Shown here piece after piece: positions 41,250 through 49,640 of a stretch of 64,000 nt of DNA. The stretch lies in NCBI GenBank assembly GCA_016234485.1, contig JACRBL010000029.1, positions 278,632-342,631 of the forward strand. Reading direction: 5' to 3'. The notes under the pieces were generated by a model that saw only the letters and a list, made by a program, of their open reading frames with translations, did not search any database and was not told where the DNA came from. The stretch is from Chloroflexota bacterium. Its GTDB lineage: Bacteria > Chloroflexota > Anaerolineae > Anaerolineales > Villigracilaceae. Both the position numbers and the translations under genes were made by a program. How positions within the stretch are numbered: position 1 is the first letter of the stretch; each line of letters begins with the position of its first letter.

Positions 41250-41270
41250 TTATACCGAGTGCGGTATAAT
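41250..41270 (+). promoter_or_regulatory. Perfect palindrome overlapping a TATAAT box ahead of the STAS gene
   Basis: TTATACCG AGTG CGGTATAA at 41250-41269 has 8-bp perfect arms; the -10 box TATAAT is at 41265-41270. The layout suggests a repressor operator. No good -35 box is seen. Confidence 0.6.
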
Positions 41271-41318
41271 TTCGGCCACTGGCACGAAAATTCAACCATC
41301 TCAGCGTTGGAGGCAAGA

Positions 41319-41654
41319 ATGGAAACAACTGTCAAAGAATTCAAGCATTGCAATGTGATCGAAGTCAACGGCCGCGTGGATAGCGCCACCGCCCCACAAC
41401 TTGCCAAGGTGTTGGACAAAGCCTGCGCCGACGGTCATTTCAAACTCGTACTCGATTTGACCAAACTCGAATACATGTCCAGCGCGGGTTTCCGCGCCCT
41501 GCTCGCCACCCAGCGGACGTGCAAACGCTACAACCGCGGCGAGGTGGTCCTTGCCGCCGTGCCGGTGCGTATTCGCGAGGCCCTTGAACTGGCCGGTTTC
41601 ACCGAATTGTTCAAGACCTTCGATAACGCCATTGATGCTGTCGGCAATTTCTAA
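41319..41654 (+). CDS. STAS-domain anti-sigma factor antagonist (RsbV/SpoIIAA type)
   Basis: 111 residues from ATG 41319 (GGAGGCAAGA upstream). A single STAS domain with the phosphorylatable serine region LEYMSSAGFRALL (Ser54/55). Such proteins sequester an RsbW-type kinase when unphosphorylated. Located directly upstream of an RsbW-like and an RsbU-like gene, so the three together form a partner switch. A terminator hairpin separates it from them, so expression may be partly independent. Confidence 0.92.
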   Translation: METTVKEFKHCNVIEVNGRVDSATAPQLAKVLDKACADGHFKLVLDLTKLEYMSSAGFRALLATQRTCKRYNRGEVVLAAVPVRIREALELAGFTELFKTFDNAIDAVGNF

Positions 41655-41679
41655 ATATTCAATTTGCCCTCGCGCGTAA

Positions 41680-41721
41680 AAAATGGGCCGCCTCCATAAA
41701 ACCGAGGCGGCCTTTTTTAAA
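41680..41721 (+). terminator. Intrinsic terminator GGGCCGCCTC/GAGGCGGCC
   Basis: AATGGGCCGCCTCCATAAAA and CCGAGGCGGCCTTTTTTAAA form a hairpin with a T6 tail between the STAS and RsbW-like genes. Confidence 0.85.
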
Positions 41722-41738
41722 CGCCCACGGGTTGACCG

Positions 41739-42158
41739 ATGAAAAGCGTTCAATATCCCGCCGATTTTCAACACCTCGATTCGATTCGCGACTTTGTGGG
41801 CGAGACCGCGGAACGCGCGGGGTTTTCGAGCAAAGAAATCTACTCCATCCAACTCGCCGCGGACGAGGCCTGCTCCAACGTGATCGAACATGCCTACGAG
41901 GGAATTTCGGGCGGGAAGATCGAGGTGGAGTGCGAGGCGCGCGATGGGCAGATTGTGATCGTCATTCACGACCACGGCAAAATCTTCGATATGAGCGCCG
42001 TCCGCCAGCCCAATTTGGGCAGGGATTTAAGCGAGCGCGAAGTGGGCGGGTTGGGCGTTTATTTGATCCATAAATTAATGGATGAAGTGTCCTTCCAGTC
42101 TTCCAAAAAGCACGGTAACACACTCACGATGAAAAAGAGAAAATCGGGGGACGTATGA
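41739..42158 (+). CDS. RsbW-type anti-sigma factor serine kinase
   Basis: 139 residues. GHKL/HATPase fold: N-box LAADEACSNVIEHAY, then VIHDHGKIFDM (G1) and EVGGLGVYLIHKLMDEV. Lacks a dimerisation His, typical of the Ser/Thr anti-sigma kinases. Its stop overlaps the ATG of the RsbU-like gene (ATGA), so phosphatase and kinase are made together. The sigma factor or other client is not encoded here. Confidence 0.92.
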   Translation: MKSVQYPADFQHLDSIRDFVGETAERAGFSSKEIYSIQLAADEACSNVIEHAYEGISGGKIEVECEARDGQIVIVIHDHGKIFDMSAVRQPNLGRDLSEREVGGLGVYLIHKLMDEVSFQSSKKHGNTLTMKKRKSGDV

Positions 42159-45100
42159 GCGCCACGCTGGCTTCTCCCAACCCGTCCGAATGGCGCAGGC
42201 TCGCCAGCCTGGGAGAACAACTGGCAAGCGATGACTCGCTTTCTGCACAACACGACCGCATCCTGAATATGACGCGCCGCCTCGTGGACGGGCGCGTCTC
42301 GCTCTGGCTGGACGAGGGGTTATTCCGCCTGCCCGACCGCGAAGTCCCTCCGCTCTTCCCTCCCGAACCTCCCTCGGGCGGACTCCGCCGCGCCTGGCAG
42401 GTGGGACAGGTTGTCCACTCTGACAAGAAAGCTAAATCGCATTGGGTTTCGCTTCCCATCGCCGACCATGGCATGACGATGGGCGCGCTCCAAATCAGCC
42501 GCGCCGAGGAGTTCCGCCCCGAAGAAATGGACATGCTCGAAGGCTTGTCGTCCATCGTGGCGGTGGGACTGTACGCCTCGCATCGCGCCGCGGTGGAACG
42601 CTTCCGCATCGAGCAATTGAACCTCGTCCGCGACGTGAGCGCGCAGATCGCCAACGTGCTCGAAATTGACGAGCTCGCGCGGCGCGTGACCAATCTCATC
42701 CAAAAGACATTCAATTATTATTACGTCGCGTTCTTCACGCTCAAGCCGGGGGCGCAATCGCTTCGGTTCCGCGCCAGCGCTTCGGCGCCGCGGCCGGGGC
42801 GGAGGAAAAAGACCATCGTGCTGGAGGCCGGCTTAGGTCAAGGCATGATCGGGATGTGCGCGCAGAGCGGGGAACGTCAACTCAGCGGCGAGGTCCAGCA
42901 GGATTCGCGCTATCGTTTCACCAATCTCCTGCCCGAAACGCAATCCGAAGTGGCGCTTCCGCTCAAGATCGAAGACCGCGTCCTCGGCGTGTTGGACGTG
43001 CAAAGCGACCAGCCGAACGCGTTCCACCCCAACGATCTGCTCATCCTCGAAGCGCTGGCCGATACCATTGCGCGCGCGGTGGAAGGGGCGCGCCTCTATG
43101 GCGACCTGCGCCGCCGCGCCGACCAGTTGAGCCTGGTGGCCGAAGTGAGCAAGGGCGTCACGTCCACGCTCGATTTGCAGGAACTGATGCGGAATACCGC
43201 GCAGTTGATCCACAAACAGTTTGGCTATCCCTTTGTCCACATGTTTTCCGTCCATCACAACCGCCGCACCATCGAATACGTGGCGGGGAGCGGACGGCGC
43301 AGTAAGCGGCTGGACGGATTCGCGTTTTCGCTCGACGAGGAGAACGGCATCATCTCGTGGACGGCGCGCAATGGCGAAACCATCCTCGCCAATGACGTGA
43401 CCAAAGAGCCGCGCTATCGTCCCTCGTCCCTGCCGCCGAAGGATATCCGCGGCGAGTTGTGCGTGCCGCTTGTCTATGATGGAGAAGTGGTCGGCCTGCT
43501 CGACATTCAGACCGAGCGCGTCAACGCCTTCACCGAAGACGATCAAACCATCTTCGAAGCCGTGGCCGATAACATCGCCGCCGCCATCCACAACGCCGAT
43601 CTTTATCGCACCGAGCAATGGCGCCGAAGCGTGGCCGATAGTCTGCGCGAAGTGGCGGGCTTGCTCTCGGACAATGTTGGCATAGACGAGTCGCTTCAAG
43701 CCATCCTGACCGAACTTGGCAACAACCTGCCGATTGACGTTTCCGCCATTTGGCTTCTCGGCGAAAGCGACCTCTACCTGGCGGCCTGTTCCAATTGCGA
43801 TATTGATACGCTCGAAACGGCGCGCTACGAAAACCCCGAAGCCTCCGCCGCGCTCATGTCGGCTTTGCTCGCGCCCGAGCCGATCATCCGCAAGCCCAGC
43901 GACTCGCTCTGGCCGGCGGGCATCGCGGCGGGCTTCGACGCGCGCTCCTCGTCCATCGCCGCGCCGCTCCGCATTGGCGACCAACCCCTCGGCATCATCA
44001 CGCTCACGCATCACACCCCAGGCCGTTACGGTCACGAAGCGCAGAAGATGCTTTCAACCTTCGCCAGTTACGCCGCGGTCGCCATCGAAAACGCGCGGCT
44101 CTACGATCAGGCACAGGAGCAGGCCTATGCCTCCGCGGCCCTCTTGCAGGTGGCGCAGGCCGTCGTGAGTCTCAGCGACCTCGACGAGATTCTCAGCACC
44201 ATCGTCCGCATCATGCCGATCCTCGTTGGCGTGCGCCGCTCTGTCCTTTATCTGTACGACTCGGAACGCGACCGCTTCATCCCCGCGCAGGAATATGGCT
44301 TCGACGAGATAGACGAGCCGACTATCCAACGCGCGCTCGCGCCGGGCGAATTTCTCCTGCTCGACGTGGCCTGCGAACAAAACCGCCTCATCCCTCGGAT
44401 TTGGGACGCGGCCCTCCCGCCCGAGGCCTGGTTCCGCCTCTCGCCTCACGCGGACGATGAGTTGGACGCGGTCTTCGGAAGCGATTGCCCCCTCCTGATG
44501 ATTGTCCCGCTCTCGATCAAGAACGATCTCTACGGCGCGCTGGTGGTGGAAGAAGCCGAAGGCGGATTGCGATTCCGCGCCCGCCGCGCCGAGATCATCA
44601 GCGGCATCGCGCAACAGGCCGCGCTTGCCATCCAGAACGACCGTTTGCAAAAAGAGATGGTCGTGCGCGAACGCCTCGAAACCGAAGTGCAACTCGCCCG
44701 TCAGATTCAAAAGACCTTTTTGCCCGATGAACTGCCCACGCATCCCAACTGGCAACTCTCGGCGCGCTGGCGCACGGCGCGTCAGGTGGGCGGAGACTTC
44801 TACGATCTCCTCCCGCTCGACGAGAATCGACTCGGACTCTTCATTGCGGACGTGGCCGACAAGGGCATGCCCGCCGCCCTGTTCATGGCGTTGACGCGCA
44901 CCCTCGTCCACGCCGCCTCGAAAGAAACGTCCTCCCCCGCCGAGGCGCTGCGACGCGTCAACGAACTTCTCCTGCCCGATACCAAGCAGGGCATGTTCGT
45001 CACCGCGGTCTATGGCGTTTTGAATTTGGAAACGGGCGAACTGACCTACGCCAACGCGGGACACAACCCGCCCTTCCTCGTCCGTCGCGGCTCGCTCGAA

Positions 45101-45394
45101 AAACTGACGCGCACGGGCATCGCGCTCGGCGCGTCGGAAGACGCGCACATGGAGGAGCGCGTCATTCAACTCAACGTGGGCGATTCCCTCCTGCTCTATA
45201 CCGACGGCCTGACCGAAGCCTTCAACCTGGAGGGCGATATGTTTGGCGAGGAACGCCTGCTGCGCGCGCTCGGCTGGCAGGAATCCGCCTCTGCCGATGA
45301 TTTGATTCGCGCGGTAGAATCTGCCCTCGATGATTTTGCCGGCAACACCCCTCCCTCTGACGATCTCACCATGCTCGCGGTAAGGCGGGTGTGA
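42155..45394 (+). CDS. Multi-GAF RsbU/SpoIIE-type protein phosphatase
   Basis: 1079 residues. About five GAF-like sensor modules occupy residues 1-835, each ending in the helix pattern seen in VGLYASHRAAVERFR, IARAVEGARLY, IAAAIHNADLY, AAVAIENARLY and AALAIQNDRLQ. The C-terminal SpoIIE/PP2C domain (about 845-1079) has LARQIQKTFLPDELP, RQVGGDFYDLL and the metal Asp in IADVADKGM and YTDGLTEAF. It dephosphorylates the STAS protein in response to a ligand or redox cue. No heme- or cofactor-specific residues can be pinned down. Confidence 0.93.
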   Translation: MSATLASPNPSEWRRLASLGEQLASDDSLSAQHDRILNMTRRLVDGRVSLWLDEGLFRLPDREVPPLFPPEPPSGGLRRAWQVGQVVHSDKKAKSHWVSLPIADHGMTMGALQISRAEEFRPEEMDMLEGLSSIVAVGLYASHRAAVERFRIEQLNLVRDVSAQIANVLEIDELARRVTNLIQKTFNYYYVAFFTLKPGAQSLRFRASASAPRPGRRKKTIVLEAGLGQGMIGMCAQSGERQLSGEVQQDSRYRFTNLLPETQSEVALPLKIEDRVLGVLDVQSDQPNAFHPNDLLILEALADTIARAVEGARLYGDLRRRADQLSLVAEVSKGVTSTLDLQELMRNTAQLIHKQFGYPFVHMFSVHHNRRTIEYVAGSGRRSKRLDGFAFSLDEENGIISWTARNGETILANDVTKEPRYRPSSLPPKDIRGELCVPLVYDGEVVGLLDIQTERVNAFTEDDQTIFEAVADNIAAAIHNADLYRTEQWRRSVADSLREVAGLLSDNVGIDESLQAILTELGNNLPIDVSAIWLLGESDLYLAACSNCDIDTLETARYENPEASAALMSALLAPEPIIRKPSDSLWPAGIAAGFDARSSSIAAPLRIGDQPLGIITLTHHTPGRYGHEAQKMLSTFASYAAVAIENARLYDQAQEQAYASAALLQVAQAVVSLSDLDEILSTIVRIMPILVGVRRSVLYLYDSERDRFIPAQEYGFDEIDEPTIQRALAPGEFLLLDVACEQNRLIPRIWDAALPPEAWFRLSPHADDELDAVFGSDCPLLMIVPLSIKNDLYGALVVEEAEGGLRFRARRAEIISGIAQQAALAIQNDRLQKEMVVRERLETEVQLARQIQKTFLPDELPTHPNWQLSARWRTARQVGGDFYDLLPLDENRLGLFIADVADKGMPAALFMALTRTLVHAASKETSSPAEALRRVNELLLPDTKQGMFVTAVYGVLNLETGELTYANAGHNPPFLVRRGSLEKLTRTGIALGASEDAHMEERVIQLNVGDSLLLYTDGLTEAFNLEGDMFGEERLLRALGWQESASADDLIRAVESALDDFAGNTPPSDDLTMLAVRRV

Positions 45395-45433
45395 TTTTTT
45401 GAAAAAATTCCATCGCAAGGACACCCTGTTTTC

Positions 45434-46624
45434 ATGAACTACAACTTCAAACTCTTCTGGCGAATGGCCTATCGGTCGTTCTTCCAGTGGAAAAACACGC
45501 CCGCTCGTCTCACTCGCAAGCGCTTCATCTTTCTCGCCCTCTTCTATCTGGTTTGGCCGATCGGTTCGTTGTTCCATTGGCTCGGCTTCTTCCTGGACGA
45601 TATTTTCTTCCCCGCGCACAAGACCCAGCCAATCGAAAAGCCGCTCTTCCTGCTGGGCAATTTCCGCAGTGGATCCACCTTCCTGCACCGCCTGCTCTCG
45701 CGCGACGCGACGACGTTCACCAGTCTCACCATTTGGGACATCTACCTCGCGCCCTCCGTCACGCAAAAGAAATTGACCCAGTTCGTCTTCCGCCTCGACG
45801 CGCGTTTGGGTGGACATTTAAACCGCGCCCTGCGCGCCTTCGATAAGCGCACGCTCGGAAAGTTCCGCATTCATCCCATCTCGTTCTTCCAGCCCGAAGA
45901 GGACGAGAATATTCTCTTCCATAACTGGTCGTCGTACTTTGTCAGTTATCTTTTCCCCTTCATGGACGAGATGCCGCGCTACCATTATTTCGACGAGTCC
46001 ATCCCCGCCGAGGAGCGCCGCCAGATCATGGCGTTTTACAAGTCCATGCTCCAGCGGCATTTGTACGCCACGGGCAAGAAATACTTCGTCGCCAAGAATC
46101 CCGCCTTTAGCCCGAAGATCGAAACGCTGGCGGAATTCTTCCCCGACGCGCGCATCATCTACCTCGTCCGCAACCCGCTGGATATGCTTCCGTCCACCGT
46201 CTCGTGGATCAACTATGCCCGCCGCGTCTTCACCGAGCCTGAGGAGAAATATCTCTACATTGATGAGATTTTGGGCATCACCCAACATTGGTATCGCCAT
46301 CCCCTGCGTTATCTGGATGCGCATCCCTCTCCCCGTCACCTAATCCTGAAATATGACGACCTGATCCAACGCCCCGAGCAGGTCATTCGCGGCTTCTACG
46401 AGCAATTTGGCTATCCCGATAAACCTGGTCTCGACGGCATCATCAACCAGGCCGTGCAGGAGACCCTGTCCTTCCGCAGCGATCATTTCTATTCCTACGA
46501 AGAGATGGGCTTCACCCGCCAGCAAATCGTGGAAATGTATCGCGATATTTTCGAGCGCTTCGAATTTGAGACCCGCGAAGAATTCGCGTTGGCTTCAGCC
46601 ATGGTCGAGTCGACGTTTGATTGA
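45434..46624 (+). CDS. Sulfotransferase family protein
   Basis: 396 residues. PAPS-binding 5'-phosphosulfate loop LLGNFRSGSTFLHRLLSRD near residue 75 and 3'-phosphate motif IIYLVRNPLDMLPSTVSW near 240, as in the Sulfotransfer_3 family. The first ~60 residues include a hydrophobic segment that may anchor it. Acceptors in this family are glycolipids, sugars or sterol-like compounds. The gene lies just upstream of surface-polysaccharide genes, a possible supplier of acceptors; that link is inferred. Confidence 0.85.
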   Translation: MNYNFKLFWRMAYRSFFQWKNTPARLTRKRFIFLALFYLVWPIGSLFHWLGFFLDDIFFPAHKTQPIEKPLFLLGNFRSGSTFLHRLLSRDATTFTSLTIWDIYLAPSVTQKKLTQFVFRLDARLGGHLNRALRAFDKRTLGKFRIHPISFFQPEEDENILFHNWSSYFVSYLFPFMDEMPRYHYFDESIPAEERRQIMAFYKSMLQRHLYATGKKYFVAKNPAFSPKIETLAEFFPDARIIYLVRNPLDMLPSTVSWINYARRVFTEPEEKYLYIDEILGITQHWYRHPLRYLDAHPSPRHLILKYDDLIQRPEQVIRGFYEQFGYPDKPGLDGIINQAVQETLSFRSDHFYSYEEMGFTRQQIVEMYRDIFERFEFETREEFALASAMVESTFD

Positions 46625-46700
46625 AAACAGGGCGACTGGAAGTCGCGCCAACATTTGCGAAGCCGACCTTCGTCGGCTAGGGTGACTTTGCAAGTATAGT

Positions 46701-46743
46701 GGCGATTCCCTGGCGCCACCCGCCAGGGCAGGTGTGAATCGCC
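46701..46743. repeat. GGCGATTC/GAATCGCC palindrome with inserted micro-palindrome
   Basis: Host arms GTGGCGATTC and GAATCGCCGAG surround CCCTGGCGCCACCCGCCAGG plus GCAGGTG, the reverse complement of the block in 36752-36830. Confidence 0.8.
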
Positions 46744-46751
46744 GAGTTACA

Positions 46752-46785
46752 AAACGCTCCCGCACAATTGACGGGAGCGTTTTCT
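46752..46785. terminator. Bidirectional intrinsic terminator
   Basis: AAAACGCTCCCG and CGGGAGCGTTTT perfect arms between the convergent sulfotransferase and lgt genes. Confidence 0.88.
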
Positions 46786-46791
46786 TTGGTG

Positions 46792-47757
46792 TTATTTCTT
46801 CTTCAAATCCGAAGGGCGGATTCGGCGAGTCTTCTTTTTGGATTCAGCCTCGGAGGCGGGCTTGGGCGCGGGCGCGGGCGCCGCCGCGGGCTGGACTTTG
46901 TACGCATCCGGCCATTGGAACGACCCAAGTTTGATCTTTCCGAATCTCGACAATAGAACGACCACGCCAGCCACCGCCATCAACGCCGAGACGAGCGCGC
47001 TGTAACTGATGGCCGTATCGCCAATCTTCGGCTGGTCGGGGCGGAACAATTCGATGATGACGCGTCCCACACCCGCGAGGACGAGCCAGCCGCCGAAAAT
47101 TGTCCCAGGCTTGATGCGGTCCGCGTAGCGACGCGCCAGCCCGATAAGCAGGGCCGCGGCCAGGAAGTTCCAGATCATTTCGTAGGCAAAGGTCGGGTGG
47201 AAACGCGTCGTCTCCACGGGAAATTGGCTGAGGTCGGCGTACATCGGGAGGCGATGAAACGCGTCGATGGCGATGCCCCACGGAAGGGTGGTGGGCGGGC
47301 CGTAGAGTTCCTGGTTGATGAAGTTGGCGGGACGCGCCACGGCCTGTCCGATCAGCGTGACGGGCGCTACGGCGTCGAGAATCAGCCAGAGGTCCAGGTT
47401 GTTTTTGCGGGCGAAATAGTACAAAGACACCGCGCCGAAGAGGAGTCCGCCAAAGAAGTGAAGTCCCTGAATGCCGCCATCCCAGAAGCGGATGATGCTG
47501 ATCGGGTCTTCGAGGAAGGAACGGTTGCCGCCCAGGATGGCGTTCATCACGTACCAGAGCCGCGCGCCGATGATGCCAGGGATGAGCGCCCAGATCAGCG
47601 CGTCCCACACCAATTCGCCTTTGCCGCCGCGACGGGTAATCTCTTTTTCGGCCACCCACGTCCCCACGACCGCGCCGAGCATAACAAGCACGCCGTACCA
47701 GCGCAGGGTGAGGGTGAGTCCGCCCAGTAGTTTGATGGAGAAAATGACAGGATCCAA
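46792..47757 (-). CDS. lgt: Prolipoprotein diacylglyceryl transferase
   Basis: 321 residues, seven spans. Lgt signature ARPANFINQELYGPPTTLPW, the RWYGVLVMLGAV start and the His/Arg-bearing YPTF-equivalent FHPTFAYEMIWN. Lgt attaches diacylglycerol to the lipobox Cys of lipoproteins; this window alone encodes at least five such substrates. It carries a C-terminal extension of about 45 residues, Ala/Pro-rich then Lys-rich (PASEAESKKKTRRIRPSDLK), unlike typical Lgt. Confidence 0.93.
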   Translation of the reverse strand: MDPVIFSIKLLGGLTLTLRWYGVLVMLGAVVGTWVAEKEITRRGGKGELVWDALIWALIPGIIGARLWYVMNAILGGNRSFLEDPISIIRFWDGGIQGLHFFGGLLFGAVSLYYFARKNNLDLWLILDAVAPVTLIGQAVARPANFINQELYGPPTTLPWGIAIDAFHRLPMYADLSQFPVETTRFHPTFAYEMIWNFLAAALLIGLARRYADRIKPGTIFGGWLVLAGVGRVIIELFRPDQPKIGDTAISYSALVSALMAVAGVVVLLSRFGKIKLGSFQWPDAYKVQPAAAPAPAPKPASEAESKKKTRRIRPSDLKKK

Positions 47758-47784
47758 AATGCACCTCGATGTTGGAAAAGTTTG

Positions 47785-47940
47785 ATTCTCCCGTTTTTAA
47801 CGGGAAAACCTTTCAACCACAAAGGACACGAAGGTCACTAAGGAAAACCGCCTTTAAAACTCATGTCTTTTTCCCCTTTGTGTACTTTGTGCCCTTAGTG
47901 GTTAGGCTCTTTTCCGTTAATTACGAAAGAGCCAAAAGTC
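47785..47940. repeat. ACCACAAAGGACAC miniature element, copy B
   Basis: TTCTCCCGTTTTTAACGGGA, TTTCAACCACAAAGGACACG, AAGGAAAACCGCC ... CCCCTTTGTGTACTTTGTGC, CTTAGTGGTTAGGCTC. Its reverse complement aligns with 30839-30975. It fills most of the 278-bp lgt-ridA gap. Confidence 0.85.
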
Positions 47941-48035
47941 CTCAGAGACCGAGATTATATCATTGGCTTGCAACTACCAATCTTGCCAAACATCGCTTAG
48001 AATCACGAAAACCATTCTTGAAACACGAGGTCAAC

Positions 48036-48416
48036 ATGAATAGAACCATCGTCTCCACTGAAAAAGCGCCCAAGGCCATAGGGCCGTATTCGCAGGCCAT
48101 TCGCACGGATGGATTCGTCTTCGCCGCGGGGCAGACGGGGCTGGACCCGTCCACGATGGAGTTGGTGGCGGGGGGAGTGGAAGCGCAGGCGCGTCAGGTG
48201 TTAACCAACCTGAAGCACGTCCTCGAAGCCGCAGGCACGGGGATGGATCGCGTGGTGAAGACGACCGTTTTTTTGACCGATATGGCGAACTTTGCCGCCA
48301 TGAACGCCGTTTATATGGAGTTCTTCCCCGAAAACCCACCCGCGCGCAGTACAGTGGCGGTGGCGGGCCTGCCCAAGGGCGGGCTGGTCGAGATCGAGGC
48401 CCTCGCGCTCGTCTAA
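48036..48416 (+). CDS. ridA: RidA-family enamine/imine deaminase
   Basis: 126 residues from ATG 48036 (CACGAGGTC upstream). Signature residues: GPYSQAI at 17-23, FAAGQTGLDP, and the Arg of PPARSTVAVAGLPKGGLVEIE that binds the substrate carboxylate. RidA hydrolyses reactive 2-aminoacrylate and related enamines. Single gene. Confidence 0.92.
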   Translation: MNRTIVSTEKAPKAIGPYSQAIRTDGFVFAAGQTGLDPSTMELVAGGVEAQARQVLTNLKHVLEAAGTGMDRVVKTTVFLTDMANFAAMNAVYMEFFPENPPARSTVAVAGLPKGGLVEIEALALV

Positions 48417-48492
48417 ACCATCCAGAGGGATGCTCCGCGCGAGATGGTACAATACCGTCCGCTACGCAACACGTACAGCACATTATTTCTCA

Positions 48493-48570
48493 AAGTTCGC
48501 GAGCAGTTGCACCCCTGGCGCTGACCGCCAGGGCAAGTGTGCGAGCCGTCAGCAGTCCAACTGCCGACGC
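48493..48570. repeat. TCCAACTGC palindromic repeat carrying a micro-palindrome, copy 3
   Basis: Reverse strand reads GGCAGTTGGACTGCTGACGG, CTCGCA, then the added block CACTTGCCCTGGCGGTCAGC with GCCAGGGG, then TGCAACTGCTCGCGAACT. The host words alone occur uninterrupted at 500-549 and 40237-40285. Confidence 0.85.
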
Positions 48571-48641
48571 AACAACAAGCAATACGCAAATCGCGAAGCA
48601 TCCTGCGGACGCAATACGCCATTCCGTCTTGCACGTACCCC

Positions 48642-49640
48642 ATGCCCAAAGTCTCCATTATCATCCCCTGCTACAATGAAGAAGCCACCATCGGCGATAC
48701 GCTGTCTGCCATTCACGGGCAGACGTTTCCGCGCGCCGAGATGGAAGCGGTGATCTCCGATTCCATGTCCACGGATCGCACCCGCGCCGTGATCGCGGAC
48801 TTTCAGCGCGCCCACCCCGATTTGGCCGTGCGCGTCGTGGAGAACGCCGCGCGCATCATCCCCGCCGCGTTGAACCGCGCCATCGAAGCCGCGCAGGGCG
48901 AGATCATCATCCGCATGGATGCCCATTCCACGCCGCATCGCGATTACGTGGAAAATTGCGTACGCGCCCTCGAAGAAGGCCGCGGCGCCAACGTGGGCGG
49001 CGTGTGGGAGATTCAACCGGGCGCGTCGGGATGGGTCGCAGCGGGCATCGCGGCCGCGGCGTCGCATCCGCTCGGGGCGGGGGACGCGGCCTACCGTCTG
49101 AGGCCCGAAGCGGGTGCGGTGGACACTGTCCCGTTCGGCGCGTATCGCAAGTCATTGATCGAGGAGATCGGCGCGTTCGACGAGTCGCTTTTATCGAATG
49201 AAGATTACGAGTTCAACGTGCGCGTGCGCCGCGCCGGCAAGGTCGTGTGGCTTGATCCGCGCATCCGCTCTGTTTATTATGCCCGTCCCGATTTTGGCGC
49301 GCTGGCAAAGCAATATTGGCGTTACGGATTTTGGAAGGCGCGCATGTTGCGACGCTACCCCGAAACCTTGCGTTGGCGGCAGTTCGTTCCGCCCGTGTTC
49401 GTGGGCAGCGTTTTTGTTTTGCTTCTTTTATCGTTTTGGACTCCCGCGCGCCTTTTGCTCGCGCTGGAATGTTTGGCCTATTTCCTGGCTCTTTTCGCGG
49501 CGGGGATTCAGCAGGCGCTCAAACGCAAACAGCCTGCGCTGGCGATCAGTTTTCCCATCGCGGTCGCGACCATTCATTTTTCCTGGGGCGCGGGACTTAT
49601 TTACAGCGGTTTCGCGTCATTGGTGAAATCAAATGGGTGA
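48642..49640 (+). CDS. Family 2 glycosyltransferase with C-terminal membrane spans
   Basis: 332 residues. GT-A fold: VSIIIPCYNEEATIGDTL, DSMSTDRTRAVI (D-x-D-type), IIIRMDAHSTPH, FGAYRKSLIEEIGAFDESL and NEDYEFNVRVRRAGK. Two to three hydrophobic segments follow residue 245. Similar to succinoglycan/exopolysaccharide glycosyltransferases (ExoA-like). ATG 48642 follows a repeat region, so its ribosome-binding site is weak. The 3' end overlaps the next gene by 8 bases. Confidence 0.9.
   Translation: MPKVSIIIPCYNEEATIGDTLSAIHGQTFPRAEMEAVISDSMSTDRTRAVIADFQRAHPDLAVRVVENAARIIPAALNRAIEAAQGEIIIRMDAHSTPHRDYVENCVRALEEGRGANVGGVWEIQPGASGWVAAGIAAAASHPLGAGDAAYRLRPEAGAVDTVPFGAYRKSLIEEIGAFDESLLSNEDYEFNVRVRRAGKVVWLDPRIRSVYYARPDFGALAKQYWRYGFWKARMLRRYPETLRWRQFVPPVFVGSVFVLLLLSFWTPARLLLALECLAYFLALFAAGIQQALKRKQPALAISFPIAVATIHFSWGAGLIYSGFASLVKSNG

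Noticed and set aside
42833..44035. 400-residue reading frame on the minus strand within the RsbU-like gene (and similar long frames opposite lgt, CapD, MFS and dehydrogenase genes)
   Set aside because: High-GC codon bias opens antisense frames; the sense genes have clear domains, while the antisense translations have Arg/His/Gly-rich composition with no motifs.
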